NCBI RefSeq assembly: GCF_947172395.1 | Contig: NC_069093.1 | Span: forward strand, 6,669,561-6,733,560 | DNA length: 64,000 bases | Source of the DNA: Bicyclus anynana | Lineage: Eukaryota > Arthropoda > Insecta > Lepidoptera > Nymphalidae | Reading direction: 5' to 3' | Shown here: in pieces, positions 10,516 to 20,871 of the stretch | Layout: each line of letters begins with the position of its first letter | Position numbering within the stretch: the stretch's first letter is position 1 | Position numbers and translations under genes: made by a program | Notes under the pieces: generated by a model | Told to the model about the DNA's origin: nothing | Database searches by the model: none | Seen by the model: only the letters and a program-made list of their open reading frames with translations

Positions 10516-10838
10516 ATCATCATCATCATATTAGCCGATGGACGTCCACTGCTGGACTTAGGCCTTTTGTAGGGAATTCCAATCATTATGATCCTGAGAC
10601 GCCTGCATCCAGCGAATCCCTGCGAATTGCTTGATGTCGTCAGTCCACCTGGTAGAGGGGTCGACCAACTTTGCGCTTTCTAGTGCGGGGTCACCATTCC
10701 AGCACCTTGGGACCCCAAATTTCATCGGCTCTACGAACTATATGCCCCGCCCAATGCCACTTCAGCTTCGCGACACGAGCTATGTCAGTGACTTTGGTTC
10801 TTCTGCGGATCTCCTCATTATATACACGTAATCGTACA
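10516..10838 (-). mobile_element. RTE-type LINE 3' fragment
   Basis: Minus-strand copy. The CAT-repeat tail is at 10517-10531, then the complement of the terminal codons QQWTSIG, the DPSTRWTDDIK region and the REIRRRTKVTDIA region at the upstream end. It covers about 100 codons, with substitutions that break the frame. It is 5'-truncated, as is typical for target-primed reverse transcription. Confidence 0.85.
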
Positions 10839-11035
10839 TTTAAAAGTAAACGTAAAATAACAGCTACTAACTAGTTTTTGAAGTGATAACTTCATATGGC
10901 AGGGTAAACTGTGTCGTAACGTAACGCGTGACGGCACCACTCTGTCTGACTTCCCTTTCTCTCACGCATACGGTAGCAGGTTTAAGATATCACTTCTGTC
11001 GAGCGTACCGAGACGGAATGGTTTTTTGTTTTTTG

Positions 11036-11228
11036 ACAAAGAATAACGAACCGCCTTCAAACTAAATACTAAAACTATCATTAAAAATATTATGATTATG
11101 AAAACATCCTCAAAATCGGTAAAGAAGTTTTTGAGTAAATCTCGGACTTACCAACATATCCACATAAATAAAAACATAAAATGCATTTATGATTCGATAT
11201 AAACCCTCTTTTAAGTCGGTTAAAACGG
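11036..11228. mobile_element. possible MITE remnant with GAAGTCGGTT-type ends
   Basis: Begins ACCGCCTTCAAACT and ends TTTTAAGTCGGTTAAAA, similar to the termini and interior of the better element at 50986-51197 (ACCGACTTCCAAAAAGG to GGAAGTCGGTT). The flanking 10833-11035 contains no recognised family. Confidence 0.4.
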
Positions 11229-11335
11229 TTAGTACCTTTATGTAAAAGGTTTCGGCATTGACGTTAATATACCAAATGGAAAATGTAACAGAAAAGGTAT
11301 GAATGAAGAGAAGTTCCCCTCAATAAAGAAGCTAT

Positions 11336-11435
11336 AACAGCTATTTATGACGATACCACAATCAATGGAAGGGATTTCACCCAAACTGGGGCACGATTAT
11401 CCGGGTTACTCGTACAAAAGAATTTCATTTCAGGA
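11336..11435 (+). repeat. unclassified dispersed repeat (paired with 46556-46668)
   Basis: TATTTATGACGATACCACAA, GAAGGGATTTCACCC and CGATTATCCGGGTTACTCGT align with the 46.6 kb copy at about 80 percent with one small gap. No termini or coding capacity are visible. Confidence 0.6.
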
Positions 11436-11825
11436 ATCTACAAAAGCCTTTGCACACAACGGCATTTGCAAACTTATTTGATAGAAGTTACGCTGTTGTG
11501 TCATGAGTCATGACAAAACATTGCATCTAAAAAGACCAATTGTTGGGAAACCGCGGTTTTTTTTAGTCTACTACTTTTACCCTACTTTAATTTTTAAATA
11601 ATAAGTTAATAATTTAGTTATTTATTTTAATTTCAATATTTTTTTTATTATATATTAAGGAGTACGTACACTTCATTTCATAAATTTATATTTAAACAAC
11701 ATTGTAATTTTTCATTACATACTCGTATCACATTATGTCTATAGTTTAATTAATAATTATTTATTTTAAATTGTAACACATATTTGCTGCTTATTTTAAT
11801 ATTGTTTATTTGAATGTATTCATAT
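11436..11825. other. no recognisable feature
   Basis: Very AT-rich. No feature seen. Confidence 0.55.
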
Positions 11826-12010
11826 TAGCTGTGACGTCACACGGGCTCAGCTGAAAATCAGCGCCGTGTATTATGCTTGTATGTAGTGCACGGCATATGC
11901 TGAGCTGTACACCCTTTCTTTTTAAGGGTTACAGACAGACATGCTGTCATAAAGATAGGGTATTTATTGGCTGTCTGTAACTTTTAGATATGAATAAATT
12001 TATTTTCTTT
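11826..12010 (+). mobile_element. candidate LINE 3' terminus
   Basis: GCTCAGCTGAAAATCAGCGCC and GCATATGCTGAGCTGTACACC are followed by GAATAAATTTATTTTC, resembling the 3' untranslated ends of Lepidopteran LINEs (a related end may be at 26380-26490). TGACGTCA occurs at about 11832. The class is inferred from general resemblance only. Confidence 0.4.
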
Positions 12011-12077
12011 CTTTCTTCTTTTTTCTACTATAAGCTAGATAGATTTCTAGCTAATATTAGGAGATTATTCATCATCT

Positions 12078-12410
12078 TCACACTAATATTAGGTATAAAG
12101 GCAAAAGTTTGTGTGTAAGTGTGAAAGTGTGTAAGTATGTTTGTTCCTCTTTTACGCTTACACACAAACTTTTGACTTTATACCTAATATTAGTGTGATT
12201 AGTGTGATGATGAAGGTGTGAAAGTGTGTAAGTATGTTTGTTCCTCTTTAACGCTGCAGCTACTGAAGCGATTTGGCTGAAACTTTAAATGGAAATAAAT
12301 TTTACTCTGGATAAACACATAGGGTACTTTCATCCTGGGAAAATGGATGGTTCCCGCGGGGTTTGTGAAAATCTGAATTCCACGCGGACGAAGTCGCGGG
12401 CGTCCGCTAG
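12078..12410 (+). mobile_element. Hel-2 copy with inverted 5' end (snap-back)
   Basis: The 5' end TCACACTAATATTAGG is present twice in opposite orientation: 12078-12119 and 12157-12198 are reverse complements with one mismatch around a 37-nt loop. The following AGTGTGTAAGTATGTTTG is repeated directly (about 12126 and about 12221). The element then runs normally to GCGTCCGCTAG before a T at 12410. Confidence 0.88.
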
Positions 12411-12420
12411 TTATCAATAA

Positions 12421-12669
12421 TAACAAACCATATTCGGCTCACTGTTGAGCACGAGTCACATTGAGAGAGTCTTAGAATGAGAGGCTTTAGGCCTAAGTCC
12501 ACCACGCTGGCCAAATGTGGATTAGCAGACTTCCCATACATAGAGAATTCAGAAAATTCCTAGTTATGCAGGTTTCCTTACAAATATTTTTCCTTCACCG
12601 GACCGGATTCGAACCTACGCACTCCGAATCGAAGGCAGAGGTTATATCCATTGGGCTATCACACCTAGG
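12421..12669 (-). mobile_element. SINE-B copy, internally deleted
   Basis: Minus-strand copy. The CATATTCGGCTCACTGTTGA 3' region and a GATTCGAACC box B are present; about 60 bp between the CACCG and GGACCGGATTCG blocks (the TTTTCAGTTGTG segment) is missing. It sits directly beside Hel-2. Confidence 0.85.
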
Positions 12670-12689
12670 GTATAATTAGCTATATAATT

Positions 12690-12782
12690 AGCTAGAAGTT
12701 TCTAGCTGATATTAGGAGCTATTAACCATAACTAACAGTTAGAAGTTTCTAGTAAATAGTAGGGGACTATTAGCCATAACTA
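12690..12782. repeat. two tandem units of about 45 bp
   Basis: TAGAAGTTTCTAGCTGATATTAGGAGCTATTAACCATAACTA-like unit at 12692-12735 is repeated with changes at 12738-12781. A related piece, TAGATTTCTAGCTAATATTA, occurs at about 12041-12060 beside Hel-2. Confidence 0.65.
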
Positions 12783-13239
12783 GTTTGCTACGATTCCATC
12801 AATTAACGTGCTCTTTGACGTGCTTCACCACCAACGATTCAGACATTTTTTACTGAAAATTGTTTTCAAATAAATCAAATTGTTTTAGGTAAAAAAAACT
12901 CAGTATTTCATAGCCCGACCCCGTACTCAAACCTTAGACGTCGTCTTCCAAATCCACAATTGTAACCACTAACCATCAAATCAAGATCTTACCAAATTGG
13001 AAAGTAAAGTATTTAATACTAACTGATGCCACGCGGTTTCACCCGCGTGGTTCCCGTTCCCGTAAGAATACAGGGATAATATATAGCCTATAGCCTTCCT
13101 CGATAAATCGGCTATCTAACACTGAAAGAATTTTTCAAATCAGACCAGTAGTTCCTGAGATTAGCCCGTTCAATCAAAGAAACAAACTCTTCAGCTTTAT
13201 AATATTAGTATAGATACCTATTCCCACACGCATCGCTTT
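12759..13239. repeat. local tandem duplication, copy 1
   Basis: Runs from GTAGGGGACTAT to the ACGCATCGCTTT block and is repeated at 13575-14025. It includes a tRNA-like relic (12905-12980 on the minus strand: CCGACCCCGTACTCAAACC with TGGTTAGTGGTTACA complement) and a Hel-1 copy. Divergence from copy 2 is roughly 10-15 percent plus indels, so it is not recent. Confidence 0.85.
13019..13214 (-). mobile_element. Hel-1 copy inside duplication copy 1
   Basis: CTAACTGATGCCACGCGGTT to ATAATATTAGTATAGA. Terminus CTAG changed to CTAA. Only AAAGAAAC remains of the AAAC tract. Confidence 0.85.
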
Positions 13240-13240
13240 G

Positions 13241-13576
13241 GAGCCGTGATAGCCCAGTGGATGGGAGCCGTGACAGCCCAGTAGATAAGACCTCTGCCTC
13301 TGATTCCGGAGGGTGTGGGTTCGAATCCGGTCCGGGGCATGCACCTCCAACTTTTCAGTTGTGTGTATTTTAAGAAATTAAATATCACGTGTCTCAATCG
13401 GTGAAGGAAAACATCGTGAGGAAACCTGCATACCAGAGAATTATCTTAATTCTCTGCGTGTGTGAAGTCTGCCAATCTGCATTGGGCGTGGTGGACTATT
13501 GGCCTAACCGCTCTCATTCTGAGAGGAGAATCGAGCTCAGCAGTGAGCCGAATATGAGTTGATAATGATGATGAGT
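13241..13576 (+). mobile_element. SINE-B copy with duplicated head
   Basis: The tRNA-like start GAGCCGTGATAGCCCAGTGG is followed 24 bp later by a second start, GAGCCGTGACAGCCCAGTAG, so box A is doubled. Box B GGTTCGAATCC follows, then the full body and a GATGATGA tail. It lies exactly at the junction of the two duplication copies. Confidence 0.92.
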
Positions 13577-14025
13577 AGGGGACTATTTAGCCATAACTAG
13601 TTTGCTACGACTCCAGCAATTTACGTGCTCTTTGAAGCACGAGAACACCACCAACTTCCCACAGGATTCAGACATTTTTACTGAAAAGACATTTTTACTT
13701 GTTTTCTAAAAAAAAAATTGTTTTAGTTAAGAAAAGATCAGTATTTCAAAGCCCGACCCCGGACTCGAACCTTAGATGTCGACTTCCAAATCCACATGTA
13801 ACCACTAACCATCAGATGCTCAAGATCTTACCAAATAGGAAAGTAAAGTATTTAAGCGGTCTCACCCTCGTGGTTCACGTCCCCGTACAGCAATACAGTG
13901 ATATAGCCTATTACCTTCCTCGATAAATATACACTGTGTTAGCGCGTTTAATCAATCAATCAAACAAACAAACTCTTCAGCTTTATAATATTAGTATAGA
14001 TACCTATTCCTACACGCATCGCTTT
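13575..14025. repeat. local tandem duplication, copy 2
   Basis: Matches copy 1 from GTAGGGGACTATTTAGCC to ACACGCATCGCTTT. Its tRNA-like relic (13760-13820, minus strand, CCCGGACTCGAACC) is better preserved and its Hel-1 (13856-14000) is more degraded than in copy 1. Confidence 0.85.
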
Positions 14026-14330
14026 ACAGATAATAACCGCTTAAAAATAAACGTGAGCAATATTAGCTGAAGCTAAGCGGATCGTTACACAACGGGTGTA
14101 TGCCTAATGAAGCCCGATGCCTATCTAGGACACGGCAGGACTCGTAGCTAATGAACAGGAAAATTCTGATCGTCCGACTGAGCTGTTCTCTTTATCAAGC
14201 CGCGGCATAGCTTCACTGATGGCTGGGGATTAAATTATTTTAAAATTGAACTAGAAGTTGATGCAGTTTTAGTAATAGTATCTAACTGCGGATTGGTAGC
14301 TAACTGCGGCTCTTATAAATTATTATGGTA

Positions 14331-14696
14331 AGCGCACCAAAGACTATATGGTGCCACATATATTGAACAATTTGCTAGGACTGGATACTAGCAAATTGTT
14401 CAATATTAACTTAACCAAAAAAAAATTGGTAAAATATGTAAAGGGTGCATCTCGAACGGGAGGGGAGGGTTCGCAGATGCACTTCGCTAGGGGACATACT
14501 TAGGCATTATAAAATATGGTGCCAAATTGTGTCCCTTATGTGTACCTACGTAAGTTTATTTTATATAACAAATTAACATAATTGTGAACTTGCCGTCCTC
14601 ACAAAAACGTCAAGTTTATGAGGATGGATTTTTATGTACCTAATTATATATCACTTTTTGTATTTTGTACAATAAAATAAATAAAAAAAATAATAA
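14331..14696 (+). mobile_element. unidentified A-tailed insertion within the RTE
   Basis: Sequence foreign to the RTE. It ends CAATAAAATAAATAAAAAAA plus AATAATAATAAAAA, so it looks retroposed with a poly(A)-like tail and AATAAA signals. It contains two hairpins: 14360-14406 (perfect 19-bp arms) and 14445-14482 (GTGCATCTCGAAC against GTTCGCAGATGCAC with a one-base bulge). I do not recognise the family. Confidence 0.6.
14360..14406. repeat. perfect snap-back inverted repeat, 19-bp arms
   Basis: Arms 14360-14378 and 14388-14406 around a 9-nt loop; the arm contains TTGAACAATTTGCTAG. Confidence 0.9.
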
Positions 14697-14751
14697 TAAA
14701 AAGGCTAAGTCACTCAGCGATGGAGCAAGTATGCTTGGAATCCGCGTGAAA

Positions 14752-14948
14752 TCTATACTAATATTATAAAGCTGAAGAGTTTGTTTGTTTGATTGAACGC
14801 GCTAATCTCAGGAATTACTGGTCCGATTTCAAAAATTCTTTCAGTTTGTGATAGCCCATTTATCGAGAAAGGCTATAGGCTATAAATTATCCCCATATTC
14901 CTACGTGAAAGGGTAACCACGCGGGTGAAACCGCGAGGCGTCAGCTAG
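14752..14948 (+). mobile_element. Hel-1 copy inserted into the RTE fragment
   Basis: Starts TCTATACTAATATTATAAAG after an A and ends GCGTCAGCTAG before a T; the RTE sequence resumes on both sides. The junctions confirm the element boundaries and the AT insertion site without a target duplication, as expected for Helitrons. Confidence 0.93.
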
Positions 14949-15165
14949 TCGAATCATAAATGAGGAGATCCGCAGAAGAACTAAAGTTGCTGACATAGCG
15001 AGTTGCGAAGCTAAAGTGGCAATGGGTGTTGGGGTCCCAAGGTGCTGGATGCCGTTCCCGCATCGGAAAGCTCAGTGTTGATCGTCTCCCACTAGGTAAA
15101 CCGAGGATATCAAACGGATTGCAGGGAGCCGCTGGATGCTGGCGGCTCAAAACCGGAAACTCGAA

Positions 15166-15800
15166 ACTTATATTCCGGTTTGAAGGAGCGGTTACCGGTG
15201 TATAATTACAGGCTCCTGAGCTAAAAAACCTCACTTAACACGATAGCTGCAGAACGAGGTCAATTGACCTCGTACCGCATCCTCCTATGTGTTGCAAAGG
15301 GTGTAACTTTTTTTCGGTGTAGAATAGAAAAGAGATGAATATATATTTAGGATGTGATTAAGCCAGGACTCCGTGGCATACCAATCTTAAATATTATTAT
15401 TTTCTTTTGCTTATATACTCTAAACAAACAAATCCGCTGTTATACGTCTTCAAACATAAATCAGTTGGTTCTTTATTTAGCCTTAAATAAATTCCTTTAC
15501 CCATATTAGTAAAATTTATTAAGCTAAACTTATTATAAAAATAAATTATAAGGAAATATCATTACCCATATTATATTCAAGCCAAAAAAAGGATTTTAGA
15601 TCAAAAATCTTGTGCCGCAGCGATCGTGTTAATACTATACAAAAGCCTTAATAAATGTGTACCATTCTCAATTAAATAAAAGCTTGTAAAACGTATAAAA
15701 TATATTGATTGAAATGGCTTCCATTAGTCGAGCTATTATCAAATTTACAGCCATTATACACAAAGCGTTCTTATAAAAATTGATATCTACATTTATTAGA
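15166..15800. other. no recognisable feature
   Basis: AT-rich, no repeat family recognised. Confidence 0.5.
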
Positions 15801-15900
15801 GGCTGTACAATGCCGTCCGTTTCATTTGGCCCGTCTCGCCGCTCCTGAATAGAATCCAAATTACGTGAAAAATTCCTTCGAATGCATTCCAACTCAACTC
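15801..15900 (-). repeat. unclassified repeat U1 (paired with 43975-44092)
   Basis: On the minus strand GAGTTGGAATGCATTCGAAG, GTAATTTGGATTCTATTC and GGCGAGACGGGCCAAATGAA match the 44.0 kb copy. The two differ by a 9-nt indel that keeps a shared reading frame (SRNLDSIQERRDGPNETDGI against TSNLDPIH...RRDGSNEADGA). Nature unknown: a remnant of a coding mobile element or another repeat. Confidence 0.55.
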
Positions 15901-16271
15901 GAACTAGTTGAATTCCTCCTTAACACAATTTTCTACGAATTGCTTATTGCTTATTGACTTCCTCCGTTGAATAACAACATTACTTCGGCGCAGTTATAGC
16001 GAACTATAATCAAGTTGGCGGAGAGTGGAATAACTTTTCAATAACGATATTGCCACTTTGGAAAGCTCCGTGAGAAAATGTCTTCTTTGCAGACAAGTTT
16101 AATGACTTCGCTATAGTTACATTGAATTTCAAAAGAAATTAGATTCATCTTTCACTAGCAGCAAATTTTAATGACTTATATTACCTACCACAAGTTTTTT
16201 TTTCGTTATAGGTAGCACTATTTTGCTCTAATGGGTCTGGCAGACGTTGTATATAAACTTTCTAACAATAA
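15901..16271. other. no recognisable feature
   Basis: No classified repeat or coding signal. Confidence 0.5.
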
Positions 16272-16421
16272 CTTTGGCTGTGGCATCCGGTACGATGTCG
16301 TGTAGACCGAAAGGATTATGGATTTTTATCCAATTCCTAACAAGCCCGCTTCTATGTTAGATTGCATCATCACTTATCACCAGGTGAGATTGTAGTCACT
16401 AACTCGTAAGCAATAAAAAAA
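16272..16421 (+). mobile_element. SINE-A 3' fragment
   Basis: Begins near TGGCATCCGGTACGATGTCG and runs to TTGTAGTCACTAACTCGTAA and an A-run. The tRNA-like head is missing and GGGCTAACTTG has decayed. Confidence 0.85.
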
Positions 16422-16680
16422 TGTCAGATGTTAATAATAATGATCGGGAGCTAAACGTGTTTTTACGAAGTTTGGGGATTACTACCCTCTACCTAATTCT
16501 GGGGTGTTACTCAAAAATACTAGGAAGAAAGCAAATATCAATATTTTGGATTACTGTTATAAAACTAAACACCCTTGAACATGTAGCTACAAACACAGTC
16601 ATTTACCTTTATACTTCATATCTAAACCGCTGTAACTAGACCTATCTACTAATTCACCTATATACCTTTAAAAATACATA

Positions 16681-16800
16681 GGCTCACCAACCCACATTGG
16701 AGCATCGTGGTGGATTTAGTCCCCATATACTTTCTTCTATACGAAAAGAAGCCTGGCCCTGTAGTGGGCGGTTAAGTAGGCTGATAATGAATGAATGAAT
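16681..16800 (+). mobile_element. short retroelement tail (SINE-like)
   Basis: GCTCACCAACCCACATTGGA, CATCGTGGTGGATTTAGTCC, GAAGCCTGGCCCTGTAGTGG and a GATAATGAATGAATGAAT tail form the end of a retroelement related to the SINE-B tail. Similar stubs occur at 22436-22490, 39755-39830 and 50650-50720. Confidence 0.6.
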
Positions 16801-17755
16801 ACCATATAGTATACGTTCTATTGCTGACTCAATTCCTAACTACCGTTAGAATCGCACGAATAATATGGAATCACTATTGGAGAATTTACAGAGAAAGCAT
16901 CAAAAGCGGCCAAAATACTCTGTACTGTTATTGAAACTCTTTATATCATTTCCTACTTATGTGTATAATTTGTATGAACCCTTTTCAACCTACATCAAGT
17001 TTGCAACACCTTGACATAAACATTACTAGCACGCGCTCACTCCAAAATAACGGTGCAGAGGTAGAAGTCCCGGAGTTTTATTTGTGCAAGCTTGCCGTCT
17101 TACGCTAATAAAAATCTTTCTCTCTTTATTAGCTGACCGGGTGCGCCTTGAAAAGGCCTACCCATAAATTTTGGTAAAATTATCGATAAATCAACTTTAC
17201 AACCTACAAACCAAGTAGGTCAATAATTATTGCATTGGTTACCCAAACATTTTACACATCACAATGACACCACGGGACACCACGGGTAGAATGTTGCTTG
17301 GATACTCGTCAGTGATTAAAAAAAGTTTTATGACCCCTGTGAATGGATTATGTTATAACTGCGAGGACCTAGATTCGATTCCCAATTCAGGTCTTCACTT
17401 CGTCATTTTACAGGCTCATATTTTTATGGCTAGCTAGTAAAAATTGGTCACAACCAAAATATTTGGCATGAAGTATCTGTGGAATTTTTTTAACAGGTCT
17501 GGTTTTTTTTTGAGAAATATGGGGTTGACAGATAGTGAAACAGATGGACGAACGCAGAGTTTTTTATTACTCATCGGGACGGTTCAGATGCCAGACAATT
17601 TGTATTATGAATATGGCTTTACACAAATAGCCCCCTATTAGTATTTTTTCCCCTGTTTGTAAGGTTTTCCCTCCAATTAGTCATTGGACATTATCTAATA
17701 AATATGACAAACCTTATTACACGCTTGAAATTAGCTTACTTTTAACTATGTATGT
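16801..17755. other. no classified feature
   Basis: AT-rich. A small CACCACGGGACACCACGGG tandem lies at about 17268-17286. A weak tRNA-like box B, GATTCGATTCCC, at about 17371 could be a decayed SINE head. The open frame at 17444-17641 has no family signature. Confidence 0.4.
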
Positions 17756-18130
17756 AAGAAAATCTTGGAATCTCAATTTGACCCACTTCCCGGTCTTCGA
17801 TTAGGACGAAATTTTGCACAAGCTCTGAGTTCTGATGCCAATGCATGACTAGCTAGGAACAAATCTAATATGGCGGCTTCCCCAAGATAGCGGACTGGCT
17901 GTTTGAAAACCACCCCCATGATATGGATATCAAATGAAAGGGTTTGCTGTCAGGAATACGAAAAAAAAGTGTAATAATAATCACGTGACTTAAATCCAAT
18001 ATTTGTATAAGTGCTAAAAGTTTTTAAACTATTTAAAGTTATTTTTAATTAAATAAGATCATAAAAGGTTTTTGTTTTTTTTTTTCTTTCTAGCTACAAA
18101 ATTTGGTTTGGAAAAAAAAACCTATGGGTG
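17756..18130 (+). repeat. possible dispersed element of unknown class
   Basis: Contains TTGACCCACTTCCCGGTCTT, GAAATTTTGCACAAGCTCTG, ATATGGCGGCTTCCCCAAG and TATCAAATGAAAGGGTTTGC. This wording is familiar from interspersed repeats of Lepidoptera, but there is only one copy in the window, so the call rests on recollection. Confidence 0.3.
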
Positions 18131-19230
18131 TGTTACCTCAAGTTTCTAAATTTAATGGAAATAAAAAATCTTATTAGAAGACACAGGGACATCAAAGAAT
18201 ATCCGTATCGTATACGTGTATGTATACTCAAAACGAATAGTCCACCGACGCGACACGGCCAATCATTCAGCCACGCAACAACCTTATCGTCCCGGTACTG
18301 TAATTTATTCATGAGGAATGAGATTTACGCGACCTTACGTTCGTACTTAATAGTGATTTATACCCTTACAGATGAATGAAAATTGAGTGTCTCCAACTTC
18401 TCTTTTCCTATAAATATGTTTACTTTAATTGAGTCTAATCATAAATGGATGCTGCGCGTTAAGATAAATATTTTTTTTAATGAATGTTTACCTTTTTTTT
18501 AAAAAAAAGAGGGCTGTTTTATGTTTGACGTATCTATCTGACTGTCAGTCTATTTGTGACACCATAGCTCCCGAACGGATGAAGGTTTCTTTCACAAAAA
18601 GAAAAGCCACCGAACTCGTTTTTGAAGTTTAATGGTTTTAGAAGGTATACTACGATTTTTTTGTGTCATTTTGCAATTCAAAACTTAATTAATGTCCGTT
18701 ATCTTCATATTCCGAAACCAGTTATAATAATTTTCGTTTTTGTTAAAAAATGCGGTACAAAAATCCCGATTGCCGTGATACGAAAGAACTACATTGCCTC
18801 CAAATTGAAACACCAGAAGGAACGGAAAATAAAACATAAATGGTCTGTGAAGCTAACTACCGGAAAGTCTTTCTGTGCTTTGTCTGAAAATGTTGGGATT
18901 TTTTGTTATTTTTTCGTACAGTGTCTTGAAAAGCTCAAGAAAAGCGTCAAGAACTAAGAGCTTGCAATGGCCAGACGTATCTTATGTGTGGTTCTGAATT
19001 TGGTTTAAATATATAAATTGTACCTACAGAACCCGCGGCGTCGTTCTTCCAGCATTCGATTGTTTTGGATGTAACAGATATCACTTTTGAATGTGCACTT
19101 CATACAGATTAGTTATTTGTAAAATAGTTGTTGAAAGGACAATGCCAGACAATGTATAGAAGTGTAACCCACTAAAAAAAATTAATTAGCATCAACATAT
19201 TATATATCACTTTATAGGATTTTTTGTACT
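18131..19230. other. no confirmed feature
   Basis: Contains an open frame at 18622-18957 (111 codons, lysine and phenylalanine rich) without any recognised domain, and a segment near 18555-18600 (AGCTCCCGAACGGATGAAGG) typical of dispersed repeats. I see no support for a gene. Confidence 0.4.
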
Positions 19231-19234
19231 ATTA

Positions 19235-19307
19235 AACAAATATTACCTTTTAAGTTTAATCCTTTATACTAGTTATAAAGGATTAAAGTTAAAAGGTAAT
19301 ATTTGTT
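19235..19307. repeat. snap-back inverted repeat, 34-bp arms
   Basis: Arms 19235-19268 and 19274-19307 are reverse complements with a single mismatch (254 against 288) and a 5-nt loop CTAGT. The arm includes TATTACCTTTTAA. Confidence 0.92.
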
Positions 19308-19445
19308 ATAGGGTATAAAAATAAATCTAAGTTGAAGTTAAATTTTAAAGGGTTATTTATGTGCAGTTTATTAAGAAATAGATCTTATTCTGCTGTATGC
19401 ACCTACAGGAGTTAAATGACTCAATGAAGAAAATGAAGATACTAT

Positions 19446-19466
19446 TCTTCTTCTTCTTCTTCTTCA
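19446..19466. repeat. (TTC)n microsatellite
   Basis: Seven tandem TTC units. Confidence 0.9.
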
Positions 19467-20005
19467 CAAACAGTGTTGTAGAAGTAACAATGTATCTGCG
19501 ATTACTGCTACTTTCCGTTTAGATCGTAAAGATTGTTCTCCACGAACTCAAAAAATGGCAACCGTACTTACCTGTGGTAGGAGCAAAGACAGACAATCTT
19601 TGAGTCTTCATACAATGAAGTGTGTCTGGTTATCACAGGCTTTCATTTCTTTAAAGGAAGTACAAAAGAAATAACTTGTTGATAGCGAATCGTCTAAATA
19701 CTGCAACCAATCATTTGGCTCCTCGCCAGAATCCGCGATGTTGATACTCACTTATATGGAACGAGATTAACACCCCATCGGGTATTTAGCGAATTAGCTT
19801 TTCACACTCCGTGATCATGTATACCTCCGTAATCATATATATATGTATAACTGATTATTTTATATACTGACTCCAGGATTCTGACCCAGGTTACAGAGGA
19901 CCTCATTATGTCAAGGCTAATCAAAACACCATCGGGCCTTGTTTACACGTATACAAAGCATTTATAACAATAGTTAGAAATATATATATCATATATATTT
20001 CATGA
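19467..20005. other. no recognisable feature
   Basis: AT-rich; ends in an ATATAT-rich stretch (19980-20000) just before a SINE-B. Confidence 0.5.
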
Positions 20006-20213
20006 GAGCCGTGATAGCCCAGTGGATATGACCTCTACCTCCGATTTCGGAGGGTGTGGGTTCGAATCCGGTCCGGGGCATGCATCTCCAACTTTTCAGT
20101 TGTGTGCATTTTAAGAAATTAGCCAGGGTGGACTATTGGCCTTACCCCTCTCATTCTGAGAGGAGACTCGAGCTCAGCAGTGAGCCGAATATGGGTCGAT
20201 GACGACATTAAGT
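20006..20213 (+). mobile_element. SINE-B copy with central deletion
   Basis: The head GAGCCGTGATAGCCCAGTGG and box B GGTTCGAATCC are intact, and the 3' end GAGCCGAATATGGGTCGATG is present. About 110 bp is missing between AAGAAATTAG and CCAGGGTGGACTATTGGC. Promoter-competent but shortened. Confidence 0.9.
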
Positions 20214-20871
20214 AGGTTCCTATGAATTAGAAGTTTTCCTTGTTTTTATTTCGAGAATTTATCTTGTTTATAATATAGAACACTTAATAGGCCTACTACT
20301 ATCTCCTCACTCGCTCTCTACTCAAAAATACATCTAAAATCTTGATATTAATTCAATTACTAAAACTTCCTCGCATTGTTGCAGTGTAGTTTTGTTAAGT
20401 AAAAAAGTTCGAAGGGAGAGTAAGAGAAATAATTTATCGATAAGGAATCGCCCACTGCGACCGAACATTTGGCTAGGCTCCAGCTACGACGCCCCGATCC
20501 GGTAATTCACTCATGTGAAACAAGATTAACACGACATCTGGCCTGTATTTGGTTATCTCACTTCTTATACACAAATATTATGGTCGTGATTATTGCCTGC
20601 TATCCAATTATTGTTTTGAACTCGTCGGAAAGTTATTGTATTGGAAACAGTGGAGTGTCGAGTATTTAACTAGGGTAGATATACTACGTAAATATTAATT
20701 CAAAATGGAAAAGGTCTTTGGAAAAGGACTTGCAGGCAAATTCACTATCTTTGACGTATGCTAGTTGACCTATAAGAAATTGAGATTCTATGTAACAAAT
20801 AGTAATAGTTAGTGAAAGACTAAGATTAAGTTATTGGACATTATCTTAGTGTAATAATAATATATTATAAG
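20214..20871. other. no recognisable feature
   Basis: No classified repeat or coding signal. Confidence 0.5.

Larger units (their letters stand above)
14283..15165 (+). mobile_element. RTE-type LINE fragment broken by two insertions
   Basis: Three pieces belong to one RTE 3' region: 14283-14330 (TTGGTAGCTAACTGCGGCTC), 14697-14751 (AGGCTAAGTCACTCAGCG) and 14949 to about 15165 (GAGGAGATCCGCAGAAGAAC onward to GATGCTGGCGGCTC). The gaps are a 366-bp A-tailed insert and a Hel-1. Frames are broken. The order matches the copy at 40315-40738. Confidence 0.82.

Noticed and set aside
18622..18957. 111-codon open frame as a gene
   Set aside because: Lysine/phenylalanine-rich translation of AT-rich DNA, no domain, no splice or promoter support.
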